Assembly: GCA_045629585.1 (NCBI GenBank)
Contig: JAZQRM010000003.1
Coordinates: forward strand, 1 to 54,845
Reading direction: 5' to 3'
Source: Taishania sp045629585
GTDB taxonomy: Bacteria > Bacteroidota > Bacteroidia > Flavobacteriales_D > Crocinitomicaceae
DNA length: 54,845 bases
Shown here: positions 33,079 to 41,749 of the stretch, piece by piece
Numbering within the stretch: the stretch's first letter is position 1
Layout: each line of letters opens with the position of its first letter
Position numbers and translations under genes: made by a program
The notes under the pieces: model-generated
The model's database searches: none
Told to the model about the DNA's origin: nothing
Seen by the model: only the letters and a program-made list of their open reading frames with translations

Positions 33079-34515
33079 TTAAGAATTTATAAGTTGAATT
33101 AATGCCTCTAAACTTGGATTTACCAGATCAAAAATGATTTGTGGATAAACACCTAATGTTACCACAACAATCATAATCAATAGAAAGGATAACCATTCTG
33201 TCAAATGCAAATCTGGGAACGTAAATCCTTTTGATGGTCCATACATGCTCAGTTGAAAAGCACGGAATGTATAGGCACATGCTAGAATTAATGTCGTACC
33301 AGCTAATATTCCAGTGATTGCATCAAATTGGAAAAGACCTTTCAATAGTAAAAACTCTCCAATAAAACCACTCGTTAATGGAACAGATACACCTGCAAAA
33401 ACGATGCAACCAAACCAAAATGCAAATTTAGGTGCTTGTGTAGCGAGACCGCCTAGGTCATTGAAATTACGTGTGTGTAAACGGCGTTCAATGATATCTG
33501 CACATAAGAATAATCCGATTGCTACAAAAGAGTGATTCACAATTTGAATCATCGCTCCGGATAAAGTATCAACGTTTAGTAAAACTAAACCTGCAGCAAT
33601 TAATCCTACGTGGGAAATAGATGCATAAGCAAATGTCGTTTTAATATCGGATTGTTTGATGGCTAATATTGCAGCATAAATTACACCAATTACCCCCAAA
33701 GTGATAATCACTGGACGCATGCAATTCAATGCTTCTGGAGCTAAAGGCATCAACCATTTTAACATTCCAAATAAAGCCATTTTTAACATCAAAGCACTTA
33801 ATAGCATTGTTCCTGCCATAGGTGATTTTGTATACGTTTGTGGTTGCCATGTATGAAAAGGAAATAAAGGGATTTTTACAGCAAACGCGATAAAGAATCC
33901 ACCAAAAACCCAACATGCAGATTGTGTAGATAAGGAAACAATAACTAAATCTTCAAAAGCAAATGAAGGAGCATAAGATTTGATGTAAATCAATGAAAAT
34001 AACATAGCTAATGAACCCACAAATGTATAGATAAAGAAAGTCATCAATGTTTTACGACGATCTGGTGCTCCAAACCAAAAGAACAATAAGAAGATTGGAA
34101 TTAAAGAGATTTCCCAGAAGATGTAAAACAACATTCCATCATTTGAAATAAATACGCCCATCAATGCGGCTTGCATCAAAAAGACCATTGCATTAAATCG
34201 TTTATCTGAAGCAATGTTTTCGTTTTGAAAATTGCTTAACAAAATCAAGAAAGGAATAATTGCCGATAGTAAAACCATCATTAAACCAACTCCGTCATAA
34301 CCAAATTGAAAAGTTAAACCGAAAGGGGCAATATAATCAACTAAGCAAGTAGGCGTAATTGAATGATATACTTCCGTTGGATTGTATCGTCCGTATGCAC
34401 ATAAAGCTACTGCAATCGTAACGAGACTTCCAATGAGAGCAAATGGACGTTGTAACTTTCCAGGTACAACTAAGGCCACTAGAGCCAATAAACTAGGTAT
34501 TAATAGTAACTCCAC
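33079..34515 (-). CDS. nuoM: NADH-quinone oxidoreductase subunit M
   Basis: An antiporter-like proton-pumping subunit with many hydrophobic segments. Typical NuoM motifs are present: Phe-Trp-Glu-Ile-Ser-Leu-Ile-Pro near residue 135, Lys-Ile-Pro-Leu-Phe-Pro-Phe-His-Thr-Trp-Gln-Pro and a Ser-His-Val-Gly segment. I chose the GTG at 34515 (478 residues), 5 bases after nuoL, because the sequence then begins with the first hydrophobic helix. The ATG at 34575 would add 20 polar, Cys-containing residues encoded inside nuoL and is less likely. Confidence 0.93.
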   Translation of the reverse strand: MELLLIPSLLALVALVVPGKLQRPFALIGSLVTIAVALCAYGRYNPTEVYHSITPTCLVDYIAPFGLTFQFGYDGVGLMMVLLSAIIPFLILLSNFQNENIASDKRFNAMVFLMQAALMGVFISNDGMLFYIFWEISLIPIFLLFFWFGAPDRRKTLMTFFIYTFVGSLAMLFSLIYIKSYAPSFAFEDLVIVSLSTQSACWVFGGFFIAFAVKIPLFPFHTWQPQTYTKSPMAGTMLLSALMLKMALFGMLKWLMPLAPEALNCMRPVIITLGVIGVIYAAILAIKQSDIKTTFAYASISHVGLIAAGLVLLNVDTLSGAMIQIVNHSFVAIGLFLCADIIERRLHTRNFNDLGGLATQAPKFAFWFGCIVFAGVSVPLTSGFIGEFLLLKGLFQFDAITGILAGTTLILACAYTFRAFQLSMYGPSKGFTFPDLHLTEWLSFLLIMIVVVTLGVYPQIIFDLVNPSLEALIQLINS

Positions 34516-34520
34516 TGCGC

Positions 34521-36443
34521 TTAAATTTTCACTAAGTAATAAATAATAAATGCTACAATTCCCACAACCATCCAAAGCACATAGCTATTGATTTTACCCG
34601 TTTGCCATTGTTTGGTCGTTTCTCCTGTAACCCCTAATCCTTTAACCAAACCATTGATTAATCCGATTAAAATAGTTTGTTCAAAGAAGGCCAATCCTTT
34701 TTGGCTCAACCATTCAATCGGGCGAACAATGATAGCGTTATATAGTTCATCGATGTATAGTTTTCCATTGGAAACTTTCTCCCAACCGTTTAATTCAGAA
34801 TCTGATTTAGCAACTACTGCTTTTTTAACATAAATAGTGTAAGAAAGGAATAAAACAAGTAAACAAGATAAAATCGCAATGATCATAAGTGTCAACATCG
34901 TACTGTGATCCAAATGCTCCATGTGAATTTTATCCATTCCGATTACATTCGCTTCTAACGTGTGAGATAGATAATGTGTCCCTTTGGATAAGAATAATCC
35001 GGGCAAATTGATGATTCCTCCAAAAATGGAAAGTACAGCCAATACAATTAAAGGTAATTTCATTGACATCGGGCCTTCATGTACGTGGCTTTCTTGTTCT
35101 TTTGTTCCTCTAAATTGACCATGAAACGTCAAGAAGTACAAGCGGAACATGTAGATTGCTGTTAAGATTACAGAGACCATCAAGATGAGGTATAAAGTAA
35201 TGCTTTTTAAGAATACAAATCCTAAAATCTCATCTTTTGAAAAGAATCCAGATAGTAAAGGGAAACCAGTTATGGCCAAAGTTCCGATTAAAAACGTTAA
35301 ATGCGTTACCGGAATTTTGGATTTTAAACCACCCATTTTACGAATATCTTGCTCTTCAGACATTGCATGAATAACACTTCCTGATCCTAAAAACAATAAT
35401 GCTTTAAAGAAGGCATGTGTTGTCACGTGGAATAAAGCTGCTGTATATGCACCACATCCTAGGGCTACAAATAATAATCCTAATTGTGATACGGTTGAAT
35501 ACGCCAATACTTTTTTGATGTCATTTTGACGAAGTGCAATAAACGCAGCTACCAAAGAGGTTGCCAATCCAATGTAAAGCATGATTTCTTGCGTACATGG
35601 TGCCCATTGAAACATAAAATTAGAACGAATCACCAAGAATATACCTGCAGTAACCATCGTTGCAGCATGGATTAACGCCGAAACTGGAGTTGGTCCCGCC
35701 ATCGCGTCTGGTAACCATGTAAATAAAGGTAATTGAGCGGATTTACCTGTTGCTCCAATGAAAAGACAAAGGGTAATTGTTGTAATTAAACCAATATTTG
35801 CAACAAAACCATCTGCTAAGAATAAATTACCTAAATCTAAATATTCTAATGTTCCATAGTTGATTAGAATTAAGAATAAAGCAACTAATAATCCTAAATC
35901 ACCAATACGGTTCATAATAAATGCTTTTTTAGCAGCATCACCGTTTAAGAATCCTTTATTTGGATCATTGTAATGGAAGCCAATCAACAAGTATGAACAG
36001 ATACCAACACCTTCCCATCCGAAGAATAACATGAAGTAATTAGAGCCTAATACAAGGATTAACATCGCGAAAATGAACAGATTTAGATAAGTAAAGAACT
36101 TATAATAACCTTTGTCATGACTCATATATCCCATCGAAAAAAGATGGATTAATGCACCAACACCTGTTACAATCATGGCCATCCACATGGAAAGATTGTC
36201 CGCTAGTAAACTTACATTTAATTGTAAGTCCGGTAGGTTAATCATGTTGAATAACGTACTTCTTACGGGTTCATCACCTAATTGCTTGTAAATCGTGAAT
36301 GATACGATAAAAGATAGGGCAGTAGCGATGGTTGCTAATGAACCAACCACTATTTTTGGAAGCTTTTTACCAAGCATTCCATTTATTATTCCACCGATTA
36401 GCGGAAACAATAATATTAAGGGTAATAATTGTGCAATAGTCAT
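34521..36443 (-). CDS. nuoL: NADH-quinone oxidoreductase subunit L
   Basis: The largest proton-pumping subunit, 640 residues, with a lateral helix at the C-terminus. Conserved segments include Phe-Phe-Gly-Trp-Glu-Gly-Val-Gly-Ile-Cys-Ser-Tyr-Leu-Leu-Ile-Gly-Phe near 140, Lys-Ser-Ala-Gln-Leu-Pro-Leu-Phe-Thr-Trp-Leu-Pro-Asp-Ala-Met near 235 and Leu-Ala-Tyr-Ser-Thr-Val-Ser-Gln-Leu-Gly near 315. It starts 2 bases after nuoK. Confidence 0.96.
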   Translation of the reverse strand: MTIAQLLPLILLFPLIGGIINGMLGKKLPKIVVGSLATIATALSFIVSFTIYKQLGDEPVRSTLFNMINLPDLQLNVSLLADNLSMWMAMIVTGVGALIHLFSMGYMSHDKGYYKFFTYLNLFIFAMLILVLGSNYFMLFFGWEGVGICSYLLIGFHYNDPNKGFLNGDAAKKAFIMNRIGDLGLLVALFLILINYGTLEYLDLGNLFLADGFVANIGLITTITLCLFIGATGKSAQLPLFTWLPDAMAGPTPVSALIHAATMVTAGIFLVIRSNFMFQWAPCTQEIMLYIGLATSLVAAFIALRQNDIKKVLAYSTVSQLGLLFVALGCGAYTAALFHVTTHAFFKALLFLGSGSVIHAMSEEQDIRKMGGLKSKIPVTHLTFLIGTLAITGFPLLSGFFSKDEILGFVFLKSITLYLILMVSVILTAIYMFRLYFLTFHGQFRGTKEQESHVHEGPMSMKLPLIVLAVLSIFGGIINLPGLFLSKGTHYLSHTLEANVIGMDKIHMEHLDHSTMLTLMIIAILSCLLVLFLSYTIYVKKAVVAKSDSELNGWEKVSNGKLYIDELYNAIIVRPIEWLSQKGLAFFEQTILIGLINGLVKGLGVTGETTKQWQTGKINSYVLWMVVGIVAFIIYYLVKI

Positions 36444-36445
36444 TT

Positions 36446-36775
36446 TTAACCTTTTAATTCGTTAAACATTCCTACATCGACCGTTTTCTTATTACGATAA
36501 AGTAATACTAAAATGGAAAGTCCAACCGTTGCTTCTGCTGCGGCAACCACCATGATGAAGAACACAAAAACTTGCGCATCACCTTTACCATGATATTGCG
36601 AAAAGGCAACCATCAATAAGTTTACGGCGTTTAGCATCAATTCAACGCACATCAGGATGATGATTGCATTTCTACGAATCATTACACCTAACACACCTAT
36701 AACAAATAGGACAGTAGCTAAAATGATATAGAATTGGAGGGATACTCCGTTATTTAAGAGGGTAGCTAAAATCAT
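36446..36775 (-). CDS. nuoK: NADH-quinone oxidoreductase subunit K
   Basis: A 109-residue membrane subunit with three transmembrane helices. The conserved Cys-Val-Glu-Leu-Met-Leu-Asn-Ala-Val-Asn segment (Glu near residue 45) and a second buried Glu in Ala-Ala-Ala-Glu-Ala-Thr-Val-Gly near 80 form part of the proton path. It lies 2 bases after nuoJ. Confidence 0.96.
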   Translation of the reverse strand: MILATLLNNGVSLQFYIILATVLFVIGVLGVMIRRNAIIILMCVELMLNAVNLLMVAFSQYHGKGDAQVFVFFIMVVAAAEATVGLSILVLLYRNKKTVDVGMFNELKG

Positions 36776-36777
36776 AA

Positions 36778-37290
36778 TTAGTCAATAATTTGTTTTTCTC
36801 GTTTGGACAATAAAACAGCCCCGACCATTGCAACAATGAACAGAACAGATGACAATTCAAAGGGTAAAATATATTTACCAAATAACAATTGTCCTAGATT
36901 TTCAACCAATCCCTGGCCATTATCTGGTGCTGCAATTGCTTTTATTTCTACCGCATCTTTTAATGCTGCTACAAGTACAATGATTAAAGATGCTGAGGTT
37001 AACGAAGCTGCAATCTTCATCAATGAAGTGGTTCGTGGTTCGTTGTCTTTACTTAGGTTTAATAACATTAAAACGAACAAAAACAAAACCATTATCGCAC
37101 CGGTATAAACAACGATGTTAACAATAGCGATAAACTGGGCGTTCATCATTATATAATTTGCCGAGATAAAAACGAATGTTAATACTAAGGACATCACGCT
37201 TCGAACAGGATGTGTACTCAGTACAACCATTAGGGCAGAGGCAATCGTCAATGCACCTAAGATATATGCTACAATTTCTGATGTCATCAT
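36778..37290 (-). CDS. nuoJ: NADH-quinone oxidoreductase subunit J
   Basis: A 170-residue membrane subunit with five hydrophobic segments and the conserved Val-Val-Tyr-Thr-Gly-Ala-Ile-Met-Val-Leu-Phe-Leu-Phe-Val-Leu-Met-Leu-Leu region near 60, where complex I has its pi-bulge helix. Two adjacent ATG codons are available. The first overlaps the nuoI stop as ATGA. Confidence 0.95.
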   Translation of the reverse strand: MMTSEIVAYILGALTIASALMVVLSTHPVRSVMSLVLTFVFISANYIMMNAQFIAIVNIVVYTGAIMVLFLFVLMLLNLSKDNEPRTTSLMKIAASLTSASLIIVLVAALKDAVEIKAIAAPDNGQGLVENLGQLLFGKYILPFELSSVLFIVAMVGAVLLSKREKQIID

Positions 37291-37829
37291 TGGTTTGATC
37301 TTTTTCCTGTATGTTGTCTTTTGGATATGTCAACACGGTTATTAATATCTTCAACTAATTTATCTTTACCGTAAACAAATGGAGTACGGTTAAAATCAGT
37401 TGGTACAATACGATCGGTTAAGAAAACGGCCTCTTTTGGACATGCTTCTTCACATAAACCGCAAAAGATACAACGCAACATATTTATTTCATATTCAGCT
37501 GCATATTTTTCTTCACGATATAAATGTTCTTCTCCCGCTTGACGTTCCGCTGCAGTCATGGTAATTGCTTCAGCTGGACAAGCAACTGCGCATAATCCAC
37601 AAGCGGTACAGTTTTCTCGTCCTTGCTCATCTCTTTTAAGCACATGCATTCCTCGATAAACAGGTGCAAAAACACGTTGTTGCTCCGGATAACGAAGGGT
37701 TACAGGTTTATAAAACATATGTTTAAAGGTCTTACTCATCCCGCTAAATACAGCTGGTAAGTAAATACGTTCCATAAATGTCATTTCCTTATTGGAAACT
37801 TCTTTCTTACGATTGGTTAAACTATCCAT
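37287..37829 (-). CDS. nuoI: NADH-quinone oxidoreductase subunit I
   Basis: A ferredoxin-like subunit carrying two 4Fe-4S clusters (N6a and N6b) on the peripheral arm. The ligands are in Cys-Thr-Ala-Cys-Gly-Leu-Cys-Ala-Val-Ala-Cys-Pro and Cys-Ile-Phe-Cys-Gly-Leu-Cys-Glu-Glu-Ala-Cys-Pro. The ATG at 37829 is preferred: it is preceded by a GGAAAG sequence and lies 16 bases after the nuoH stop. Upstream in-frame ATGs at 37871 and 37859 fall inside nuoH. The conserved start (Ser-Asn-Lys-Glu-Met-Thr-Phe) comes about 10 residues after this ATG. Confidence 0.94.
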   Translation of the reverse strand: MDSLTNRKKEVSNKEMTFMERIYLPAVFSGMSKTFKHMFYKPVTLRYPEQQRVFAPVYRGMHVLKRDEQGRENCTACGLCAVACPAEAITMTAAERQAGEEHLYREEKYAAEYEINMLRCIFCGLCEEACPKEAVFLTDRIVPTDFNRTPFVYGKDKLVEDINNRVDISKRQHTGKRSNQ

Positions 37830-37845
37830 GTTCTTTCCAATTTTA

Positions 37846-38874
37846 TTAGAACCAACCATTATGGTAGGCAATTACTAATGCGGTGATAACCATGTTGATT
37901 AAGGCGATAGGAATTAACTTTTTCCAACCTAAATTCATTAATTGATCGTAACGGAAGCGTGGTAATGTCCAACGAATCCACATGAATGTGAAAATACAAC
38001 CTACAATCTTGATGAAGAATGCTAAAACACCTAATAAAGCTAAAGTGTTTCCTGAAAAAGCGTCCATTCCTGGGAAATTATATCCGCCTAGGAAAAGACA
38101 TGAAATAACTGCAGATGCAATAAACAAGTTTACATATTCAGCAAATAAAAAGAATCCCATTTTCATGGATCCATATTCAGTATGGTAACCTGTAATTAAT
38201 TCCGATTCACATTCTGCCATATCAAATGGTGCTCGGTTACATTCTGCTACCGAACAAATAAAGAACACGATGAAACCAACAGGCTGATACCAGATATTCC
38301 AATTAAATCCATGCTGAGCATCAACAATCTCACGTAAGGATAAACTTCCTGACATTAAAACAATTGTGATAACAGAAAGCCCCATAGCTAACTCGTATGA
38401 AATCATCTGCGAAGAAGCACGAATTGCAGAAAATAAGGAGTATTTATTATTAGATGCCCAACCACCAATCATGATTCCATAAACTCCGATTGAGGTCATG
38501 CCCAATATGAACAATATTCCAACATTTATGTCAGCAACTTGTAAACTTACTTCACGGCCAAAAGCTACGATATCCGGCCCCCAAGGAATGACAACTGAGG
38601 TCATCATGGATACAAACATTGCAATCCCAGGACCTAAAATAAAGAAGAAACGATCGGCATTAGCTGGAATAAAATCCTCTTTAAAGAATAATTTTCCTCC
38701 ATCAGCTAAAGGTTGTAATAACCCCCATTTTCCTGCACGATCTGGACCAATTCTATCTTGCATCCACGCAGCTACCTTTCGCTCAAACAATGTTTGATAG
38801 GCAGCAATCCCTAATGAAATCGCAAATAATACGAGAACAAGGATTATTTTTTCAAGTAGTAGACCTGTATCCAT
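37846..38874 (-). CDS. nuoH: NADH-quinone oxidoreductase subunit H
   Basis: A 342-residue membrane subunit that forms part of the quinone-binding chamber. Conserved parts are Glu-Arg-Lys-Val-Ala-Ala-Trp-Met-Gln-Asp-Arg-Ile-Gly-Pro near 30, Ala-Glu-Cys-Asn-Arg-Ala-Pro-Phe-Asp-Met-Ala-Glu-Cys-Glu-Ser-Glu near 210, and Trp-Thr-Leu-Pro-Arg-Phe-Arg-Tyr-Asp-Gln near 305. The start codon shares one base with the nuoG stop (TAATG). Confidence 0.96.
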   Translation of the reverse strand: MDTGLLLEKIILVLVLFAISLGIAAYQTLFERKVAAWMQDRIGPDRAGKWGLLQPLADGGKLFFKEDFIPANADRFFFILGPGIAMFVSMMTSVVIPWGPDIVAFGREVSLQVADINVGILFILGMTSIGVYGIMIGGWASNNKYSLFSAIRASSQMISYELAMGLSVITIVLMSGSLSLREIVDAQHGFNWNIWYQPVGFIVFFICSVAECNRAPFDMAECESELITGYHTEYGSMKMGFFLFAEYVNLFIASAVISCLFLGGYNFPGMDAFSGNTLALLGVLAFFIKIVGCIFTFMWIRWTLPRFRYDQLMNLGWKKLIPIALINMVITALVIAYHNGWF

Positions 38875-39839
38875 TACTTTATAGTTTTAATTTTTTCATT
38901 TGGATTGGGCAATACGTAGTGGTTTTGCGAAATCACAGAATGACGGTTAATAACACGTGGACCTTCGATAGTCCATTTGCTTACATCTTTAGAGTCAAAA
39001 CGACAAGTGTTACATAGCCATGCTGTTTTTCCATTATGTGTTTCGATCTCACCATAAGCATCCTTACGACCTGTAACTCGCATGATTTCATTTCCGTACA
39101 TCCATACTGTAGCAATTCCTTGACAACAATCACAAGAACGATGTGCGTTCATTGGCTTTAAAAACCAAACACGACTTTTGAAACGGAATGTTTTATCGGT
39201 TAACGCTCCAACTGGACAAACATCAATTACATTTCCAATAAATTCATTGTCTAATGAATTTTCAATAAAAGTGCTGATTTCCGCATGATCACCACGATTC
39301 ATAACGCCATGAACACGGTCGTTAGTTAGCTGGTTAGCTGTATACACACAACGGTAACACAAGATGCAACGATTCATATGCAACTTGATTTTGTCTCCAA
39401 TATCACGAGGTGCAAATGTGCGTTTTTGTTCTTCAAAACGAGTTCTTTCACTTCCGTTATCAAAACTTAAGTCTTGTAAATGACATTCTCCAGCTTGATC
39501 ACAAACAGGACAATCCAATGGGTGATTGGCTAACAAGAATTCTGTTACTCCTGCACGAGCCGTTTTTACGCGGTCACTAGAAGTGTTTTTGACAATCATT
39601 CCATCCATAACTTGTGTAGAACAAGAGGCTACCAATTTGGGCATTGGACGAGGATCACGCTCTGATCCTGCAGCAACTTCAACTAGACATGTACGGCATT
39701 TACCACCACTTCCTTCTAATTTGCTGTAATAACACATAGCAGGAGGAACGATAGTACCACCTACTGAACGCGCCGCATTCAAAATGGTTGTTCCTTCTTC
39801 AACCTGTATTTCTACGCCATCAATGGTTACTTTGACCAT
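38874..39839 (-). CDS. nuoG: NADH-quinone oxidoreductase subunit G, short form
   Basis: An iron-sulfur subunit of only 321 residues. It keeps the N-terminal 2Fe-2S domain (Cys-Arg-Thr-Cys near 48), the His/Cys cluster motif His-Pro-Leu-Asp-Cys-Pro-Val-Cys-Asp-Gln-Ala-Gly-Glu-Cys, a second cluster region (Cys-Ile-Leu-Cys-Tyr-Arg-Cys) and a final Cys-rich part near 233-239 and 275-278. It stops before the molybdopterin-oxidoreductase-like domain that makes E. coli NuoG about 900 residues long. The short form is common in Flavobacteria, so this is not a truncation artefact. It lies 33 bases after nuoF and overlaps nuoH. Confidence 0.94.
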   Translation of the reverse strand: MVKVTIDGVEIQVEEGTTILNAARSVGGTIVPPAMCYYSKLEGSGGKCRTCLVEVAAGSERDPRPMPKLVASCSTQVMDGMIVKNTSSDRVKTARAGVTEFLLANHPLDCPVCDQAGECHLQDLSFDNGSERTRFEEQKRTFAPRDIGDKIKLHMNRCILCYRCVYTANQLTNDRVHGVMNRGDHAEISTFIENSLDNEFIGNVIDVCPVGALTDKTFRFKSRVWFLKPMNAHRSCDCCQGIATVWMYGNEIMRVTGRKDAYGEIETHNGKTAWLCNTCRFDSKDVSKWTIEGPRVINRHSVISQNHYVLPNPNEKIKTIK

Positions 39840-39872
39840 AATCTATTGTTTTCTTAATGACTTTATTGTAAA

Positions 39873-41210
39873 TTAGGCTGTTACACCTTTTAACATTCCA
39901 TAATTTCTGCGAACAGCCTCTGCGCTGTCGTTTACGTGCCATTCAAATTCTTCACGGAAGTGACGAATTGCCGCCGCTACTGGCCATGCCGCTGCATCAC
40001 CAAGTGGACAGATCGTATTTCCTTCGATTTTCTTGTTGATGTCTTCCAATAGCTCGATGTCGCGCAAGTTTCCTTGACCATGCTCTAAACGGAATAATAC
40101 TTTTTCCATCCATCCTGTACCTTCTCGACAAGGGGAACATTGACCACAAGACTCATGTGCGTAGAATCGTGCAAAATTCCAAGTGTTACGAACGATACAT
40201 TGATCTTCATCAAATACGATGAACCCACCTGAACCTAACATCGAACCTGTCGCGAAACCTCCGTCCGACAATGATTCATAAGACATCAAACGTGAATCAC
40301 CGTTGGCTGTTTTTGTAATTAAATGTGCTGGTAAGATTGGAACGGATGAACCTCCTGGAACCAAAGCTTTTAATTGCTTTCCGTTTTTGATACCGCGACA
40401 GTAATCGTCACCGTAGATAAATTCTTCAACAGAAACTCCTAATTCAATTTCGTATACGCCTCCACGTTCAACGTTTCCACAAGCAGAAATTAATTTTGTT
40501 CCTTTTGATAATTCGGTTCCGATTTTACAATATTCTTCCGATCCCATTTCAATGATAGGTACAACTGTAGCGATTGATTCTACGTTATTTACCACTGTTG
40601 GACTTGCCCATAGACCTTTTACAGCTGGGAATGGTGGTTTCATGCGCGGATTTCCACGTTTTCCTTCCAATGATTCTAGAAGGGCTGTTTCTTCCCCACA
40701 GATATACGCACCTCCACCTGGAGCAACCGTTAAGTCTAAATCATATCCAGAACCGAGTATGTTTTTTCCTAAATATCCTTTTTCGTATGCTTCGGCAATT
40801 GCTTTTTCAAGAATGCGTAATACCCACATGTATTCCCCACGGATGTAGATAAATGAACGATTGGCTCCAAGCGCAAAACTCGAAATGATCATCCCTTCAA
40901 TCAAAAGGTGAGGCGTTTTCTCCATCAAGTACCTGTCCTTGAAAGTACCTGGTTCAGATTCATCGGCATTACACACTAAATATCTTGGAACACCATCTGG
41001 TTTAGCCAAAAATGACCATTTCATTCCAGTTGGGAATCCTGCTCCACCACGACCTTTTAGGTTTGCATTTTTTACTTGCTCAACCACTTCGTCAGGTGTC
41101 ATTGTTTTTAAAGCTTTTTCAACGGTTTTATAACCGCCTTTTGACATCCAAACATCGATTGTTTCGATACCTGGTACATGCGAATGCTCAGTTAATAACT
41201 TTCTTCCCAT
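39873..41210 (-). CDS. nuoF: NADH-quinone oxidoreductase subunit F
   Basis: The 445-residue NADH-oxidising subunit with FMN and the N3 4Fe-4S cluster. It has the NADH/FMN-binding Gly-Arg-Gly-Gly-Ala-Gly-Phe-Pro-Thr-Gly-Met-Lys-Trp loop near 55, Cys-Gly-Glu-Glu-Thr-Ala-Leu-Leu-Glu-Ser near 170, and cluster ligands in Ser-Cys-Gly-Gln-Cys-Ser-Pro-Cys-Arg-Glu-Gly with a fourth Cys in Thr-Ile-Cys-Pro-Leu-Gly. The start overlaps the nuoE stop by one base. Confidence 0.97.
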   Translation of the reverse strand: MGRKLLTEHSHVPGIETIDVWMSKGGYKTVEKALKTMTPDEVVEQVKNANLKGRGGAGFPTGMKWSFLAKPDGVPRYLVCNADESEPGTFKDRYLMEKTPHLLIEGMIISSFALGANRSFIYIRGEYMWVLRILEKAIAEAYEKGYLGKNILGSGYDLDLTVAPGGGAYICGEETALLESLEGKRGNPRMKPPFPAVKGLWASPTVVNNVESIATVVPIIEMGSEEYCKIGTELSKGTKLISACGNVERGGVYEIELGVSVEEFIYGDDYCRGIKNGKQLKALVPGGSSVPILPAHLITKTANGDSRLMSYESLSDGGFATGSMLGSGGFIVFDEDQCIVRNTWNFARFYAHESCGQCSPCREGTGWMEKVLFRLEHGQGNLRDIELLEDINKKIEGNTICPLGDAAAWPVAAAIRHFREEFEWHVNDSAEAVRRNYGMLKGVTA

Positions 41211-41746
41211 TATACGTGCTTATTTCCTTTAATCTCACCACGACGGCAAGCTTCAATTAACTCATCCACTTTTGCAGGATTGAGGTGTTCATGATATTGT
41301 TCGCCAATTTGTAACATTGGTCCATATCCACAAGCGCCTAAACATTCTGCTGTTTTTAAGGTAAACATTCCATCAGTTGTGGTTTGTCCTACCTTTATGT
41401 TTAATTTATTCTCGATGTAATTGATGATGTTGTCTGATCCAACTAACATACATGGTCCAGTACGACAAACTTCAAGTACATATTTTCCTACAGGATGTAA
41501 GTTGAACATGGTATAAAAAGTTGCAACTTCATATACTTCAACTGGTTTAATGTTCAACAGTTCCGCAACCATATTCATGGTGTCAGGGCTTAACCATCCA
41601 CCAGCTTCTTCTTCAACGATATGTAAAATACGTATTAACGCACTTTTTTCGCGTCCTTCCGGATACTGAGCAATGATGCGGTTAATCTCCGCTTGTGCTT
41701 CAGTACTTAACTCGGGTCTTTTTTGATCTACTACTTCGATTTTCAT
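41210..41746 (-). CDS. nuoE: NADH-quinone oxidoreductase subunit E
   Basis: A 178-residue thioredoxin-like subunit binding the N1a 2Fe-2S cluster. Ligands are in Cys-Arg-Thr-Gly-Pro-Cys and Cys-Leu-Gly-Ala-Cys-Gly. The N-terminal helical part carries Thr-Phe-Tyr-Thr-Met-Phe. It lies 3 bases after nuoD. Confidence 0.96.
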   Translation of the reverse strand: MKIEVVDQKRPELSTEAQAEINRIIAQYPEGREKSALIRILHIVEEEAGGWLSPDTMNMVAELLNIKPVEVYEVATFYTMFNLHPVGKYVLEVCRTGPCMLVGSDNIINYIENKLNIKVGQTTTDGMFTLKTAECLGACGYGPMLQIGEQYHEHLNPAKVDELIEACRRGEIKGNKHV

Positions 41747-41749
41747 AGC

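Noticed and set aside
33641..33916. Minus-strand 91-codon open frame within nuoM
   Set aside because: It is an alternative frame of a well-supported nuoM gene and shows no protein family features.
35424..35429. CACGTG core as a possible parS site, also at 4609-4614 and 38954-38959
   Set aside because: The flanking bases do not form the TGTTnCACGTGAAACA palindrome at any of the three positions, and all lie inside genes.
37118..37354. Minus-strand 78-codon open frame across the nuoI/nuoJ junction
   Set aside because: It is in another frame of two well-supported nuo genes that overlap by ATGA and leave no room for it.
40552..40852. Two plus-strand open frames antisense to nuoF
   Set aside because: Both are shadows of conserved nuoF codons, without start context or recognisable products.
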